Assembly: GCF_004920405.1 (NCBI RefSeq)
Contig: NZ_RFLV01000001.1
Span: 558,001 to 622,000, forward strand
Direction: 5' to 3'
Source: Pseudomonas leptonychotis
GTDB lineage: Bacteria; Pseudomonadota; Gammaproteobacteria; Pseudomonadales; Pseudomonadaceae
DNA: 64,000 nt
A model generated the notes under the pieces. It made no database searches and was not told the DNA's origin. It worked only from the letters and a program-made list of their open reading frames with translations. Shown here piece after piece: positions 17,083-25,827 of the stretch (its first letter is position 1; each line of letters starts with the position of its first letter). The position numbers and the translations under genes are program-made.

Positions 17083-20000
17083 AATCGCATCAGGCTGGAA
17101 ACTGCTGCTGATCGATGACGATGAGGACGACTTCATCATCACCCGCGACCTTCTGCGGCAGAACCCGGACATCCAGATCGAGCTGCAGTGGTGCAACAAC
17201 TTCCAGCAGGGTCTGGAGCTGGTGCTGCGCCAGGAATACGACCTCTATCTGGTGGACTACCGCCTGGGCGCGGACTCCGGTCTGGAGCTGATTGACAACG
17301 CCCTGCAGCACGGCGTGGTCAAACCCATCATCCTGCTCACCGGCCAGGGCGACTCTCACCTGGATACTAGCGCCATCGAGCTGGGCGCAGCCGATTACCT
17401 GGTCAAGGGCCAGTTCGACAACCGCCAACTGCGGCGCAGCATCCGCTACGCCATCGACCGTAGCCTGGCCAGTGCCGAGCTGGCCGACAGCGAACACCGC
17501 TACCGCCTGCTGTTCGAAGCCAACCCGGAAGCCATGTGGGTGCTCGACAAGAACACCCTGTGCTTCCAGGCCACCAACCTCGCCGCCAGCCGCCTACTGG
17601 GCTACTCCCAGGCCGAGTTCAAGAACATGAGCGTGCTGGATATCCGCAGCCTCGAAGAGCAAACGCGCTTTCTCGCCTATTACAACGCCACCTTGCGCGA
17701 CGCCCCAGTTGTCGATCCGCAGGCCGGAATCTGGGCCTACCTGCACAAAGACGGTCATGAGCTGTACGCCGAGGTACTGGTGCATGACTTCGAGTTCGAT
17801 AGGCAGCCCTGCTTTCTGGTTCTGGCCATCGACGTCACGGACAAGCACAAAGCCCATCGGCTCGCCGCCCGCCGCGAACTGTCGTTCCGCAAGCTACTCA
17901 ACGACACCCGCGACGCTCTGCTGGTGGTCGATGCCCAAGGCCAGCTGCGCTACGCCAATCCCGCCGCCGAGCAGCTATTTCAGAACAACCTGACAGAGTT
18001 GCAGGCGCAACACATCGATCTGCCCGAGTGCGACGACGAGTTACTAGAGTGGCAACTGCCGACGGACGGCACGCATCTGGACGTCGAGATTCACCGCTCG
18101 CAGACCGACTGGGAGGGACAGCCGGTGCAACTGTTATCGCTGCGCGATATCAGTAAGCGCAAGCAGGCGGAGAAACAACTACGCCTTTATCAGCGCGGCC
18201 TGGAGTCCATCTTTAATGGTGTGATCATCACCGACGCTCGAGCCGAAGATCAGCCGATCATCTACATGAATCCGGCGTTTGAACGTATCACCGGCTACGC
18301 CGAGGCCGAGGTGCTAGGGCGTAATTGCCGCTTTCTACAGGATGCCGAGCGCGATCAACCGGCCTTGGCGTTGATCCGCCACAGCCTGAAACAACAGGTT
18401 GAAGTGCATGTGGTGCTGCGCAATTACCGCAAGGATGGCAGCCCATTCTGGAACGATCTGTATATCTCTCCGGTACTCGACGAGCAGGGCCAGGTCAGCC
18501 ATTTTATTGGCGTACAGAACGACATCAGCGAGCAAAAGCGCTACCAGGCCGAACTAAGCTTCAACGCCAGCCATGATGTGCTCACCGGCCTGCCCAACCG
18601 TGCTCTGCTGGAAGACCGCCTGCGCCAGGGCTGCCAGATTTCCCAGCGCTACCAGCGCAGCCTGGCGGTGATGTTTATCGACCTGGACGGTTTCAAGCCG
18701 ATCAACGACTCGATCGGTCACCATTCCGGCGACCAGATTTTGATCGAAGTGGCCCGGCGCCTCTGCGCCCAGGTGCGACCAGGCGATACCGTAGCACGCA
18801 TGGGTGGTGACGAATTCCTGGTACTGCTACCGGACCTGGCCCGCGAAGAGGACGTGCTACAGGTGGCTGAGCGCCTGCTTAGCGACATCGCGCGGCCCTA
18901 CCGGGTGGCCGGCCTAGATCTGCACGTCACCGCCAGTATTGGCATCACCCTCAGCGACGGCCTGCTGGCGCAGCCGACACAACTGATCCAGCAGGCCGAC
19001 TTGGCCATGTACAAGGCCAAGCAGGAAGGCCGTAACAATTACCAGTGGTACACCAACGATCTCAACCAGCGCGTCGGCGAGCGGATGACCCTGCGTAACG
19101 AGCTGCAGAAGGCTCTGGATAGCCAGGCGTTCGACCTCTACTACCAACCGCAGATCGACGGTCGCACCGGCCGTGTGGTGGGAGTCGAGGCCCTGTTGCG
19201 TTGGAACCATCCCGAGAAAGGCTTTATTCCACCCGCCCTGTTTATCCCCATAGCCGAAGATACCGGGCAGATCATCCCTCTCAGCGCCTGGGTACTGGAC
19301 ACCGCCTGCCGACAGATGCACCAACTCTGCGAGCGAGGTATGAGCGGGCCAACAGTGGCGGTGAATATCTCATCGGTCCACTTCCAACGCAGCAACTTCG
19401 TCGAGAGCATCCAGGCGGTGCTGCACAAGCACCAACTCAGCGCCGAGCGGCTGGAACTGGAGATCACCGAAGGGGTGCTGCTCAACCATGCCGAGCAGGC
19501 GATCGACACCCTACATCAGCTGAAAACCCTCGGGGTGAAGATCGCCATCGACGACTTCGGCACCGGTTTCTCCAGCCTTAACTACCTCAAGCGCCTACCC
19601 ATCGACAAGGTCAAGATCGACCGCTCCTTTGTCGAGGAAATCATCAGCGACCAGCACGACGCCGCCATCACCCAGGGGATCATTTCCATGGCCCACCACC
19701 TGCGGCTCAAGGTGATCGCCGAAGGCGTGGAAACCGAGCCACAGTTCGCCTTTCTGAAGAGGAGCCACTGCGACCTGTTCCAGGGCTATTACTTCGCCAA
19801 ACCGATGCCCTTCGCCGAACTTGAGGTATTTCTCCGCGAACGCATGCTGACCCAAACCCCTAGCCTGCCGCAGTTAAGCGGCAGTGAACCTGCGCAGACC
19901 CTGCTGCTGCTGGATGACGAAGAAAATATCCTGCGCTCTCTGGCCCGCCTGCTACGCCGTGACGGATACAAGATCCTGATGGCGACCCGCGCCCAGGATG

Positions 20001-20308
20001 CCTTCGAGCTGCTGGCCAAGCACGACGTGCAGGTGATTCTCTCCGATCAGCGCATGCCGGAGATGAGCGGTACCGAGTTCTTCAGCCGGGTCAAGGACCT
20101 GCACCCCGACACCATGCGCATCGTGCTCTCGGGTTATACCGACCTGAAATCGGTTACCGACGCGATCAATCAGGGCGCCATCTACCGCTTCCTGACCAAG
20201 CCCTGGGACGACGAACAGCTGCGCCAGATCATTACCCAGGCCTTCCGCGAGCATCGCAGCAAGGACACTACACACGACAGTCAAACGCCGCAGCAGCCCT
20301 CAGCTTGA
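17075..20308 (+). CDS. REC-PAS-PAS-PAS-GGDEF-EAL-REC c-di-GMP enzyme
   Basis: This 1077-residue protein has receivers at both ends. REC1 (about 8-125) has IDDDEDD, phospho-Asp in YLVDYRLG and Lys in YLVKG. Three PAS domains (about 140-495) follow; the third has the GRNCRFLQ motif of LOV/PAS sensors but lacks the flavin-binding Cys context. GGDEF (about 505-660) has an intact MGGDEF at 577-581 and an RxxD inhibitory site (RPGD) five residues before it. EAL (about 675-920) has EALLRW at 705, VNISS, ELEITEG, IDDFGTGFSS, KIDRSF and AEGVET all present, so both making and breaking of c-di-GMP look possible. REC2 (about 940-1060) resembles the RpfG-type receivers of this operon. It overlaps the previous gene by 8 bp and is the likely output of the whole cluster. 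Confidence 0.9.
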   Translation: MNRIASGWKLLLIDDDEDDFIITRDLLRQNPDIQIELQWCNNFQQGLELVLRQEYDLYLVDYRLGADSGLELIDNALQHGVVKPIILLTGQGDSHLDTSAIELGAADYLVKGQFDNRQLRRSIRYAIDRSLASAELADSEHRYRLLFEANPEAMWVLDKNTLCFQATNLAASRLLGYSQAEFKNMSVLDIRSLEEQTRFLAYYNATLRDAPVVDPQAGIWAYLHKDGHELYAEVLVHDFEFDRQPCFLVLAIDVTDKHKAHRLAARRELSFRKLLNDTRDALLVVDAQGQLRYANPAAEQLFQNNLTELQAQHIDLPECDDELLEWQLPTDGTHLDVEIHRSQTDWEGQPVQLLSLRDISKRKQAEKQLRLYQRGLESIFNGVIITDARAEDQPIIYMNPAFERITGYAEAEVLGRNCRFLQDAERDQPALALIRHSLKQQVEVHVVLRNYRKDGSPFWNDLYISPVLDEQGQVSHFIGVQNDISEQKRYQAELSFNASHDVLTGLPNRALLEDRLRQGCQISQRYQRSLAVMFIDLDGFKPINDSIGHHSGDQILIEVARRLCAQVRPGDTVARMGGDEFLVLLPDLAREEDVLQVAERLLSDIARPYRVAGLDLHVTASIGITLSDGLLAQPTQLIQQADLAMYKAKQEGRNNYQWYTNDLNQRVGERMTLRNELQKALDSQAFDLYYQPQIDGRTGRVVGVEALLRWNHPEKGFIPPALFIPIAEDTGQIIPLSAWVLDTACRQMHQLCERGMSGPTVAVNISSVHFQRSNFVESIQAVLHKHQLSAERLELEITEGVLLNHAEQAIDTLHQLKTLGVKIAIDDFGTGFSSLNYLKRLPIDKVKIDRSFVEEIISDQHDAAITQGIISMAHHLRLKVIAEGVETEPQFAFLKRSHCDLFQGYYFAKPMPFAELEVFLRERMLTQTPSLPQLSGSEPAQTLLLLDDEENILRSLARLLRRDGYKILMATRAQDAFELLAKHDVQVILSDQRMPEMSGTEFFSRVKDLHPDTMRIVLSGYTDLKSVTDAINQGAIYRFLTKPWDDEQLRQIITQAFREHRSKDTTHDSQTPQQPSA

Positions 20309-20758
20309 GGTTTTCCAGCGCTCGACAGCAACCTGATCGGAGCAACGCCCTTCGACCCAGCGCGGGCCGTCGGCGGTGTCTTCTTTCTTCCAGAACGGCG
20401 CGCGGGTTTTCAGGTAGTCCATGACGAAGTTGCAGGCATCAAACGCGGCCTGACGGTGAGCGCTGCTGGTGCCGACAAATACAATCGGCTCGCCCGGTTC
20501 CAGGCGACCAATGCGGTGGATGATCTCGATGCTCAGCAGCGGCCAGCGCGTTTTTGCTTCTTCGGCGATCTTGCCCAGAGCCTTCTCGGTCATGCCGGGG
20601 AAGTGTTCCAGGAACATCCCGCCCACTTCGCGGCCTTCATTGAAATCGCGCACGTAGCCGACAAAGCTGACCACCGCGCCGACGCCCAGGTTAGCGGCAT
20701 GCAGGCCATTGAGCTCAAGGCCCGGATCGAAGGGTTGCGACTGGACGCGAATGCTCAT
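20300..20758 (-). CDS. moaE: Molybdopterin synthase catalytic subunit MoaE
   Basis: This 152-residue large subunit of molybdopterin synthase inserts two sulfurs, delivered by MoaD thiocarboxylate, into cyclic pyranopterin phosphate. Typical blocks are VVSFVGYVRDFNEG, LEHFPGMTEKAL, IIHRIGRLEPGEPIVFVG and the C-terminal LKTRAPFWKKE, which holds the catalytic lysines. I start at MSIRVQSQPFD; a longer frame upstream reads through the repeat between moaD and moaE. It is the last gene of moaC-moaD-moaE and ends 9 bp inside the convergent GGDEF-EAL gene. Confidence 0.93.
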   Translation of the reverse strand: MSIRVQSQPFDPGLELNGLHAANLGVGAVVSFVGYVRDFNEGREVGGMFLEHFPGMTEKALGKIAEEAKTRWPLLSIEIIHRIGRLEPGEPIVFVGTSSAHRQAAFDACNFVMDYLKTRAPFWKKEDTADGPRWVEGRCSDQVAVERWKTSS

Positions 20759-20784
20759 GAAAATGCTCTCGTATGGGAGGTGCG

Positions 20785-20903
20785 TAGGGTGGGTTAGCGG
20801 CGCAAAACCAGGCGGCAAAGTGACCGCGCAACCGGGGCGCCGCGTAACCCACCATAGGGCCAACTAACTGCATGGGTATCGCTGCGCTCAACCCATCCTA
20901 CGG
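20785..20903. repeat. Intergenic repeats between moaD and moaE
   Basis: A long imperfect inverted repeat (gtagggtgggttagcggcgc at 20785-20804, matched by 20837-20857) is followed by one copy of the 'atgggtatcgctgcgctcaacccatcctacgg' family (20872-20903). The same family occurs at about 45.7 kb and 55.4 kb. The repeats split the moa operon, so the mRNA should contain the hairpins. Confidence 0.75.
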
Positions 20904-20911
20904 TTTTATCC

Positions 20912-21154
20912 TCAACCGCCGGTCACCGTGGGGAAAAACGCCACTTCATCACCGGCCGCTAAAGGTTCGTCCAAGCTGCACAACTCCTGGTTGCGCGCGC
21001 ACATCAGGTTCTGTTCGGCTAACACATCCCACACGCCGCCGCGGCTGAGCAAATGCTGACGCAGTTCATCGAGGCTACTGAACTCACCACTCAACTGCTC
21101 GCCATCCAAGCCCAGGGCCTCACGGTAACGGGCGAAATACTGCACGCGAATCAT
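20912..21154 (-). CDS. moaD: Molybdopterin synthase sulfur carrier subunit MoaD
   Basis: This 80-residue ubiquitin-fold sulfur carrier ends in VTGG; the terminal Gly-Gly is adenylated by MoeB and converted to the thiocarboxylate used by MoaE. It starts [15 protein letters not shown], the normal family start. Its ATG overlaps the moaC stop by 4 bp (ATGA), giving translational coupling, with a GGGAG site inside the end of moaC. Confidence 0.93.
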   Translation of the reverse strand: MIRVQYFARYREALGLDGEQLSGEFSSLDELRQHLLSRGGVWDVLAEQNLMCARNQELCSLDEPLAAGDEVAFFPTVTGG

Positions 21155-21639
21155 GCCTGCTCTCCCACGTCGCTCTCGACTTTGAAGTGGCCGCTCTTGC
21201 CACCGACTTTTTCCAGCAAGCGCACAGTCTCAATGACCATGCCACGGTCCACCGCCTTGCACATGTCATAGATGGTCAGCGCGGCGACGCTGGCGGCCGT
21301 CAGGGCTTCCATTTCCACCCCGGTCTGCCCAGTCAGCTTGCAGCGCGCGGTGATGCGCACGGCATCCACGCCCTCAGGCGTCAGCTCGACCTTGACGCTG
21401 GTGAGCATCAACGGATGGCACAGCGGAATCAGGTCGCTGGTTTTCTTCGCCGCCTGAATACCGGCGATACGCGCCACGGCGAACACGTCGCCTTTGGGGT
21501 GATCGCCCTGGGTAATCATCTGCAGGGTTTCGGGGCGCATGCGCACCAGGGCTTCGGCCACGGCTTCACGGACGGTCAGGGCTTTATCACTGACATCGAC
21601 CATATTGGCGCGGCCTTGGGAATCGAGATGGGTTAACAC
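21151..21639 (-). CDS. moaC: Cyclic pyranopterin monophosphate synthase MoaC
   Basis: This 162-residue MoaC completes cyclic pyranopterin monophosphate formation with MoaA (no moaA in this window). Family landmarks are [19 protein letters not shown] at the N-terminus, [12 protein letters not shown] with the active-site His, [19 protein letters not shown], and [11 protein letters not shown], which holds the catalytic Asp and Lys region. I choose a GTG start at 21639, preceded by GGAG at good spacing and matching the family N-terminus. The ATG at 21696 would add 19 unrelated residues. First gene of moaCDE. Confidence 0.92.
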   Translation of the reverse strand: MLTHLDSQGRANMVDVSDKALTVREAVAEALVRMRPETLQMITQGDHPKGDVFAVARIAGIQAAKKTSDLIPLCHPLMLTSVKVELTPEGVDAVRITARCKLTGQTGVEMEALTAASVAALTIYDMCKAVDRGMVIETVRLLEKVGGKSGHFKVESDVGEQA

Positions 21640-21786
21640 GGGCAGACTCCAGGCGGGTATCGGCCGATTGTAAACCCAGGGGTCAAGTTTCGGCACCTGT
21701 GAATGCCAAAGGATTCAGACGAGAGGCTGTAGTGACGCCCTGCCCTGCAGCCATAAAGGCCTGCAGGGTGAGCGAGGACGGACCGA

Positions 21787-23178
21787 TTACAGGTGGGTTT
21801 CAGCGTACTCGGCGAGGATCGAACGCGGCACCCCTTGCAGGGTGATGTGCATGCCATGCTCAAAGTCTTTGAAGCGCTCCGTCAGGTAGGTCAGCCCGGA
21901 GCTGGGGGCCGACAGGTAAGGGGTATCGATCTGCGCCAGGTTGCCCAGGCACACCACTTTGGAGCCATTACCGGCACGGGTGATGATGGTTTTCATCTGG
22001 TGCGGCGTGAGGTTCTGGCATTCGTCGATCAGGATCAGGCTCTGCTGGAAACTACGCCCGCGAATATAGTTGAGGGATTTAAATTGCAGCGGCACCTTTT
22101 GCAGGATGTAGTCGACGCTGCCGTGGGTGTTTTCGTCCTCCATGTGCAGGGCTTCAAGGTTGTCGGTAATTGCGCCGAGCCAGGGCTCCATCTTCTCCGC
22201 TTCGGTGCCGGGCAGAAAGCCGATTTCCTGATCCAGCCCTTGCACGCTGCGGGTGGCGATGATGCGCCGGTAGCGCTTGGTCACCATGGTCTGCTCAATG
22301 GCCGCCGCCAGGGCCAGGATGGTTTTACCAGAGCCCGCCGCACCGGACAGATTGACCAGGTGAATATCCGGATCAAGCAAGGCAAACAGCGCCAACGACT
22401 GGTAAATATCCCGTGGGCGCAGCCCCCAAGCCTCCTGGTGCATCAGGGGTTCTTGGTGCATGTCGAGAAGCAGCAGTTCGCCGTGTTTGATGCCCTTGAT
22501 CCAGCCAACAAAACCCTGTTCGTCGATGATGAACTCGTTGACGTGCACCGCCGGCAGGTTGTCAGTGAGCTGCACGCGGTGCCAGGTGCGGCCATGATCC
22601 TGACGGGTTTCCACCTTGTTCACGCGGTCCCAAAAAGAGCCGCTCATATTGTGGTAACCCTGCGACAGCAGCGACACATCGTCGACCAACTGGTCGGTGT
22701 GGTAATCCTCCGAGTCGATGCCACAGGCGCGCGCTTTCAGGCGCATGTTGATGTCTTTGGTCACCAGTACCACGTTAAGGCCGGGGCGACGGGACTTCAG
22801 CTCCACCAGCTGGTTGATGATCTTGTTGTCGTTGAGGTCTTCCGGCAGCCAGGTGACCGGTGCTGCGCTCTTGCTCATAAGAATCGAGAGAAAGCCGCAC
22901 GGGCCACTCTTGTCACGCTGGATGGCAACGCCGTGTTCCACCTCATCCGGGTTGGCGCTGCCGAGGATCTTGTCAATCAGACGGATGGCCTGGCGGCACT
23001 CGGCGGCCACGCCCTGTTTGCCGGTTTTGAGCTTGTCCAGTTCCTCCAGTACGGTCATCGGGATGGCGACGTGGTGCTCCTGAAAATTCAGCAGCGCGTT
23101 GGGATCGTGGATCAGCACATTGGTGTCGAGGGCGTACAGGGTTGGGGCGGTGGGCTTGGAGCGTCCGTGGTCATCCAT
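21787..23178 (-). CDS. PIN-PhoH family ATPase/ribonuclease (PhoH2-like)
   Basis: This 463-residue fusion has an N-terminal PIN domain (about 10-150; LYALDTNVLIHDP, VLEELDKLK, VLVTKDINMR) carrying the acidic residues of a metal-dependent RNase. The C-terminal PhoH ATPase domain has LSGAAGSGKTILALAAA (Walker A), SLILIDECQNLTPHQ (Walker B) and VVCLGNLAQIDTP. Related PhoH2 proteins unwind and cleave RNA. An AAGG site precedes the ATG. The gene is followed by moaC with a roughly 150-bp gap, and is separated from the CDF gene upstream by a region with an orphan terminator. Confidence 0.88.
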   Translation of the reverse strand: MDDHGRSKPTAPTLYALDTNVLIHDPNALLNFQEHHVAIPMTVLEELDKLKTGKQGVAAECRQAIRLIDKILGSANPDEVEHGVAIQRDKSGPCGFLSILMSKSAAPVTWLPEDLNDNKIINQLVELKSRRPGLNVVLVTKDINMRLKARACGIDSEDYHTDQLVDDVSLLSQGYHNMSGSFWDRVNKVETRQDHGRTWHRVQLTDNLPAVHVNEFIIDEQGFVGWIKGIKHGELLLLDMHQEPLMHQEAWGLRPRDIYQSLALFALLDPDIHLVNLSGAAGSGKTILALAAAIEQTMVTKRYRRIIATRSVQGLDQEIGFLPGTEAEKMEPWLGAITDNLEALHMEDENTHGSVDYILQKVPLQFKSLNYIRGRSFQQSLILIDECQNLTPHQMKTIITRAGNGSKVVCLGNLAQIDTPYLSAPSSGLTYLTERFKDFEHGMHITLQGVPRSILAEYAETHL

Positions 23179-23299
23179 ACTCGGTCACCTTCTTGTAGTA
23201 GCCAAGCAACGCAGGGGCAAAACTGCGCCGCGGAGGGGCCGTCGACTCCTCAGTGCCGGGGCTGAGAAGGCTGCAAAAAGGTGGGGGCCAGTGGCCGCC

Positions 23300-23476
23300 A
23301 CCTGTCTGCAGGGTTCGGCGGTCTTGCCTTTTAATTACTCCTATTCAGATGACAGAAAAACATTTTTTTACGCATCGGCAGGTTTATTTGTCGGAGCGAC
23401 AAATAGCGCTTGGCGACCTGCGCATGCATCGTTAAAGTCGGAAGTCCAGCCGGCTTTCGAGCCGGCCGTTTTTTTC
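23300..23476 (+). ncRNA. Candidate small RNA ending at an orphan terminator
   Basis: A textbook plus-strand terminator lies at 23449-23475, yet no plus-strand gene lies upstream; both flanking genes are on the minus strand. The simplest reading is a short transcript of about 100-180 nt starting somewhere near 23300-23370, where the sequence turns AT-rich. Unpaired GGA motifs (around 23395 and 23440) are visible. I do not recognise it as a known Pseudomonas sRNA, and the 5' end is only a guess. Confidence 0.35.
23449..23475 (+). terminator. Rho-independent terminator with UUCG tetraloop
   Basis: The stem GCCGGCT (23449-23455) pairs with AGCCGGC (23460-23466) around a TTCG loop and is followed by CG and a run of seven T on the plus strand. 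The minus strand has no T-run after the hairpin, so it serves plus-strand transcription only. Confidence 0.8.
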
Positions 23477-23479
23477 CAT

Positions 23480-24511
23480 TCAAACCCGTCCTGCCTTGTG
23501 CACAGCAGCACAGCGATTGACCTCCACGGTCACATGCACCAGCTCCGCAATCCCCGCCAGCCGCGCCTTGTAGCGATCCGCAGAACCGTCGCCATGGGTC
23601 ACCACGCTGACGATGCAAGCGAACTGCGCCCGGCCGACGCGCCATAGGTGCAGATCCGCGAGTTCGGTATCCGTCTCCTGGGCCAACGCGCTGCGCACGC
23701 GCTCAACAACCGGGCTGTCCATCTCGCGATCGAGCAGCACCTTGCCGGTTTCGAGCAGCAGGCCCTTGGCCCACACCGCGATGATCACCGCACCAATCAC
23801 CCCCATCAGCGGATCAAGCCAGTCCCAGCCCAGCCACATGCCCCCTACGAGCGCGAGAATGGCGGCCACTGAGGTCAGCGCATCAGCCAGCACATGGATA
23901 AAGGCGGCGTGGCGATTGAGGTCCTTCCCCGCAGGCGGCGCCGCGTGATCGTGATCGTGATCGTGATCGTGATCGTGATCGTGATCGTGATCGTGATCGC
24001 CATGAGCATGCGCGGCGGCGGGCTGATGATCATGACCGGAACCATGGGCGTGATCATGGCTGTCGCGCAGCAGCCAGGCAGACGCCAGATTGACCAACAG
24101 GCCGATCACCGCCACCCACAGGGCCATGTCGAAGGTAATGGTTTGCGGCTGCCATAAGCGCCACAGCGACTCAAACGCCAGCATCGTCACCACCACGACC
24201 AGCAACAAGGCACTGGCAAAACCGGCGAGCACCTCAATCTTCCAGGTACCGAAGGCAAAACGTGGATCATTGGCATAACGCCTTGCCAGCAGGTAGGCCA
24301 ACGCGGTCAGGCCGATGGCCAGCATATGCGAGGCCATGTGCCAGCCATCGGCGAGCAAGGCCATGGAGTTGAAGGCATAGCCGGCGACGATCTCCACCAG
24401 CATGGTCACCCCGGTTAGCGCAGCAACGCGCCAAGCCTGGCGCTCGGCAGTGGTTTCCAGCGGGCGATAGTTGTGGGAAGGCTCCCAGCGCGAATGGTTG
24501 CAAGCGGTCAT
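23480..24511 (-). CDS. CDF family metal exporter (DmeF-like) with His-Asp repeat
   Basis: This 343-residue cation diffusion facilitator has six membrane helices. Helix II carries the [17 protein letters not shown] metal site (H/D ligands) and helix V has [16 protein letters not shown] cytosolic C-terminal domain ends in [16 protein letters not shown]. Between helices IV and V lies a loop of about nine Asp-His dipeptides plus other His residues, encoded by a perfect hexanucleotide repeat. The family exports Co, Ni, Zn or Cd; the HDH loop with ALLADGWHM is DmeF-like, so cobalt or nickel is likely but unproven. I start at the ATG with AAGGAG in front (24511) rather than the longer frame at 24571. 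Confidence 0.85.
   Translation of the reverse strand: MTACNHSRWEPSHNYRPLETTAERQAWRVAALTGVTMLVEIVAGYAFNSMALLADGWHMASHMLAIGLTALAYLLARRYANDPRFAFGTWKIEVLAGFASALLLVVVVTMLAFESLWRLWQPQTITFDMALWVAVIGLLVNLASAWLLRDSHDHAHGSGHDHQPAAAHAHGDHDHDHDHDHDHDHDHDHAAPPAGKDLNRHAAFIHVLADALTSVAAILALVGGMWLGWDWLDPLMGVIGAVIIAVWAKGLLLETGKVLLDREMDSPVVERVRSALAQETDTELADLHLWRVGRAQFACIVSVVTHGDGSADRYKARLAGIAELVHVTVEVNRCAAVHKAGRV
23944..23997. repeat. Hexanucleotide tandem repeat, 9 copies of CGTGAT
   Basis: Nine perfect copies of CGTGAT (plus strand) lie inside the CDF exporter gene and encode alternating Asp-His on the minus strand. The unit is a multiple of three, so copy-number change would alter the length of the metal-binding loop without a frameshift. 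Confidence 0.95.
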
Positions 24512-24652
24512 GGTAGCTCCTTGAGAGTTCGACCTGGGCAAACTACAACCCCGTGGCGGCCCCTGGGTCAAGCCGCAAAACCAATCGCCCCCATAGGTAG
24601 TCTCAGCGGCTCACAGCTTCTAGAATCGCCGCAGACTTTCAGGAGCAAGCTT

Positions 24653-25432
24653 ATGTTGATGGTGATTTCCCCGGCCAAGACCCTCGATTACGAGACGCCG
24701 TCTGCAACCTCGCGTTTTACCCAACCGGAACACCTTGATCACGCCCAGGAACTTATCCAGCAACTGCGCGACTTCAGCCCGGCGCAAATCGCCGAATTGA
24801 TGCACCTCTCGGACAAGCTCGCCGGCCTCAATGCCGCGCGTTTCGGCAGCTGGGAGCGGCCGTTCAACCCGTCCAACGCCAAGCAGGCGCTGCTGGCGTT
24901 CAAAGGCGATGTATACACCGGGTTGCAGGCCGAAGATTTCAGCGAAGCCGACTTCGACTTCGCTCAGGATCACCTGCGCATGCTCTCTGGCCTCTACGGC
25001 GTACTCCGGCCATTGGACCTGATGCAGCCTTATCGCCTGGAAATGGGCACCAAGCTGGCCAACCCGCGCGGCAATAACCTTTACGATTTCTGGGGCGAGC
25101 GCATCAGCGGCTGGTTGAATGAGGCGCTGGCGGCTCAAGGCGATGAGGTATTGCTCAACCTGGCGTCCAATGAATACTTCAGCGCGGTAAAACGCAAAGC
25201 GCTGAATGCACGCCTGATCAACACCGAGTTCAAGGATCAGAAGAACGGTCAGTACAAAATCATCAGTTTCTACGCAAAAAAAGCCCGCGGCCTGATGGCC
25301 CGCTATGTGATCAAGGAACGTCTGACCAACCCAGCCGGCCTCAAGGATTTCACCTCTGAGGGTTACCGTTATTCGGCTGAAAATTCGACACCTGACACAT
25401 TAGTTTTCCTCCGCGACCACTCCCACGATTAA
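24653..25432 (+). CDS. yaaA: Peroxide stress protein YaaA
   Basis: This 259-residue member of the YaaA/UPF0246 (DUF328) family opens [15 protein letters not shown]. It has the conserved [20 protein letters not shown] block and the C-terminal [16 protein letters not shown]. In E. coli YaaA lowers free iron during peroxide stress and binds DNA. The start at 24653 has AGGAG about 7 nt upstream; a longer frame from 24473 has no family similarity. As in P. aeruginosa, it lies directly upstream of algD. Confidence 0.93.
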   Translation: MLMVISPAKTLDYETPSATSRFTQPEHLDHAQELIQQLRDFSPAQIAELMHLSDKLAGLNAARFGSWERPFNPSNAKQALLAFKGDVYTGLQAEDFSEADFDFAQDHLRMLSGLYGVLRPLDLMQPYRLEMGTKLANPRGNNLYDFWGERISGWLNEALAAQGDEVLLNLASNEYFSAVKRKALNARLINTEFKDQKNGQYKIISFYAKKARGLMARYVIKERLTNPAGLKDFTSEGYRYSAENSTPDTLVFLRDHSHD

Positions 25433-25447
25433 CCCCCCGCCACCTCT

Positions 25448-25468
25448 GCGGGCCCCGAAATGGCCCGC
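25448..25468 (+). terminator. Weak hairpin after yaaA
   Basis: GCGGGCC (25448-25454) pairs with GGCCCGC (25462-25468) just after the yaaA stop. There is no T-run, so it may need Rho or act only as a transcript end. Confidence 0.4.
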
Positions 25469-25539
25469 TCCGCGCTATTCAGCATCCTCATTCAATAACT
25501 ACTCAACCAGTCAGCTTTATTACGCTTGCACTTTACTGT

Positions 25540-25568
25540 GGAACTTTTACGCACGCATAAACACCGCG
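25540..25568 (+). promoter_or_regulatory. Candidate AlgU (sigma-22) promoter of algD, distal
   Basis: GGAACTT at 25540-25546 is an exact AlgU -35 as in the P. aeruginosa algD promoter, followed 17 nt later by a weak CCGCG -10. It also shares an AAACA tract just before the -10. It would give a leader of about 460 nt. Confidence 0.5.
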
Positions 25569-25645
25569 CGATTTCCCTCTAACAACAGTTGCAAAGTGCC
25601 ATCAACGCACAACTACCACGCAGTTCTCATTTCATTACAAAACAT

Positions 25646-25654
25646 GACGAACGG
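25646..25654 (-). promoter_or_regulatory. AlgR binding core CCGTTCGTC
   Basis: GACGAACGG on the plus strand is the exact reverse complement of the AlgR core CCGTTCGTC. It lies about 390 bp before the algD ATG, downstream of the distal promoter candidate and upstream of the proximal one. Confidence 0.55.
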
Positions 25655-25800
25655 TAGGAACCATCAGAAAAGCATCAGACTCATAGCGACACGATGTTTT
25701 TCTTCATGCAACTTCCGCATGAGTATATCTGCCATTAACAGCGGACCCATGTCTGGCGTAGAAACTTGGCCAATAGAAAGTAACGGATAAACACAAGGCG

Positions 25801-25827
25801 GAACTATCGAACCTTCAATAACTCTGT
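25801..25827 (+). promoter_or_regulatory. Candidate AlgU promoter of algD, proximal
   Basis: GAACTA (25801-25806), a 16-nt spacer and TCTGT (25823-25827) match the AlgU consensus GAACTT-N16/17-TCTGA at 5/6 and 4/5 positions. It would give a leader of about 200 nt and place the AlgR core about 180 bp upstream of the start. Confidence 0.4.

Noticed and set aside
21793..23265. 490-codon plus-strand open frame
   Set aside because: It is antisense to the PIN-PhoH gene, which has intact Walker and PIN motifs. The antisense translation is compositionally odd (Gln/His/Val rich).
23944..23997. CRISPR-like tandem array
   Set aside because: The unit is only 6 bp with no spacers and lies inside a coding region.
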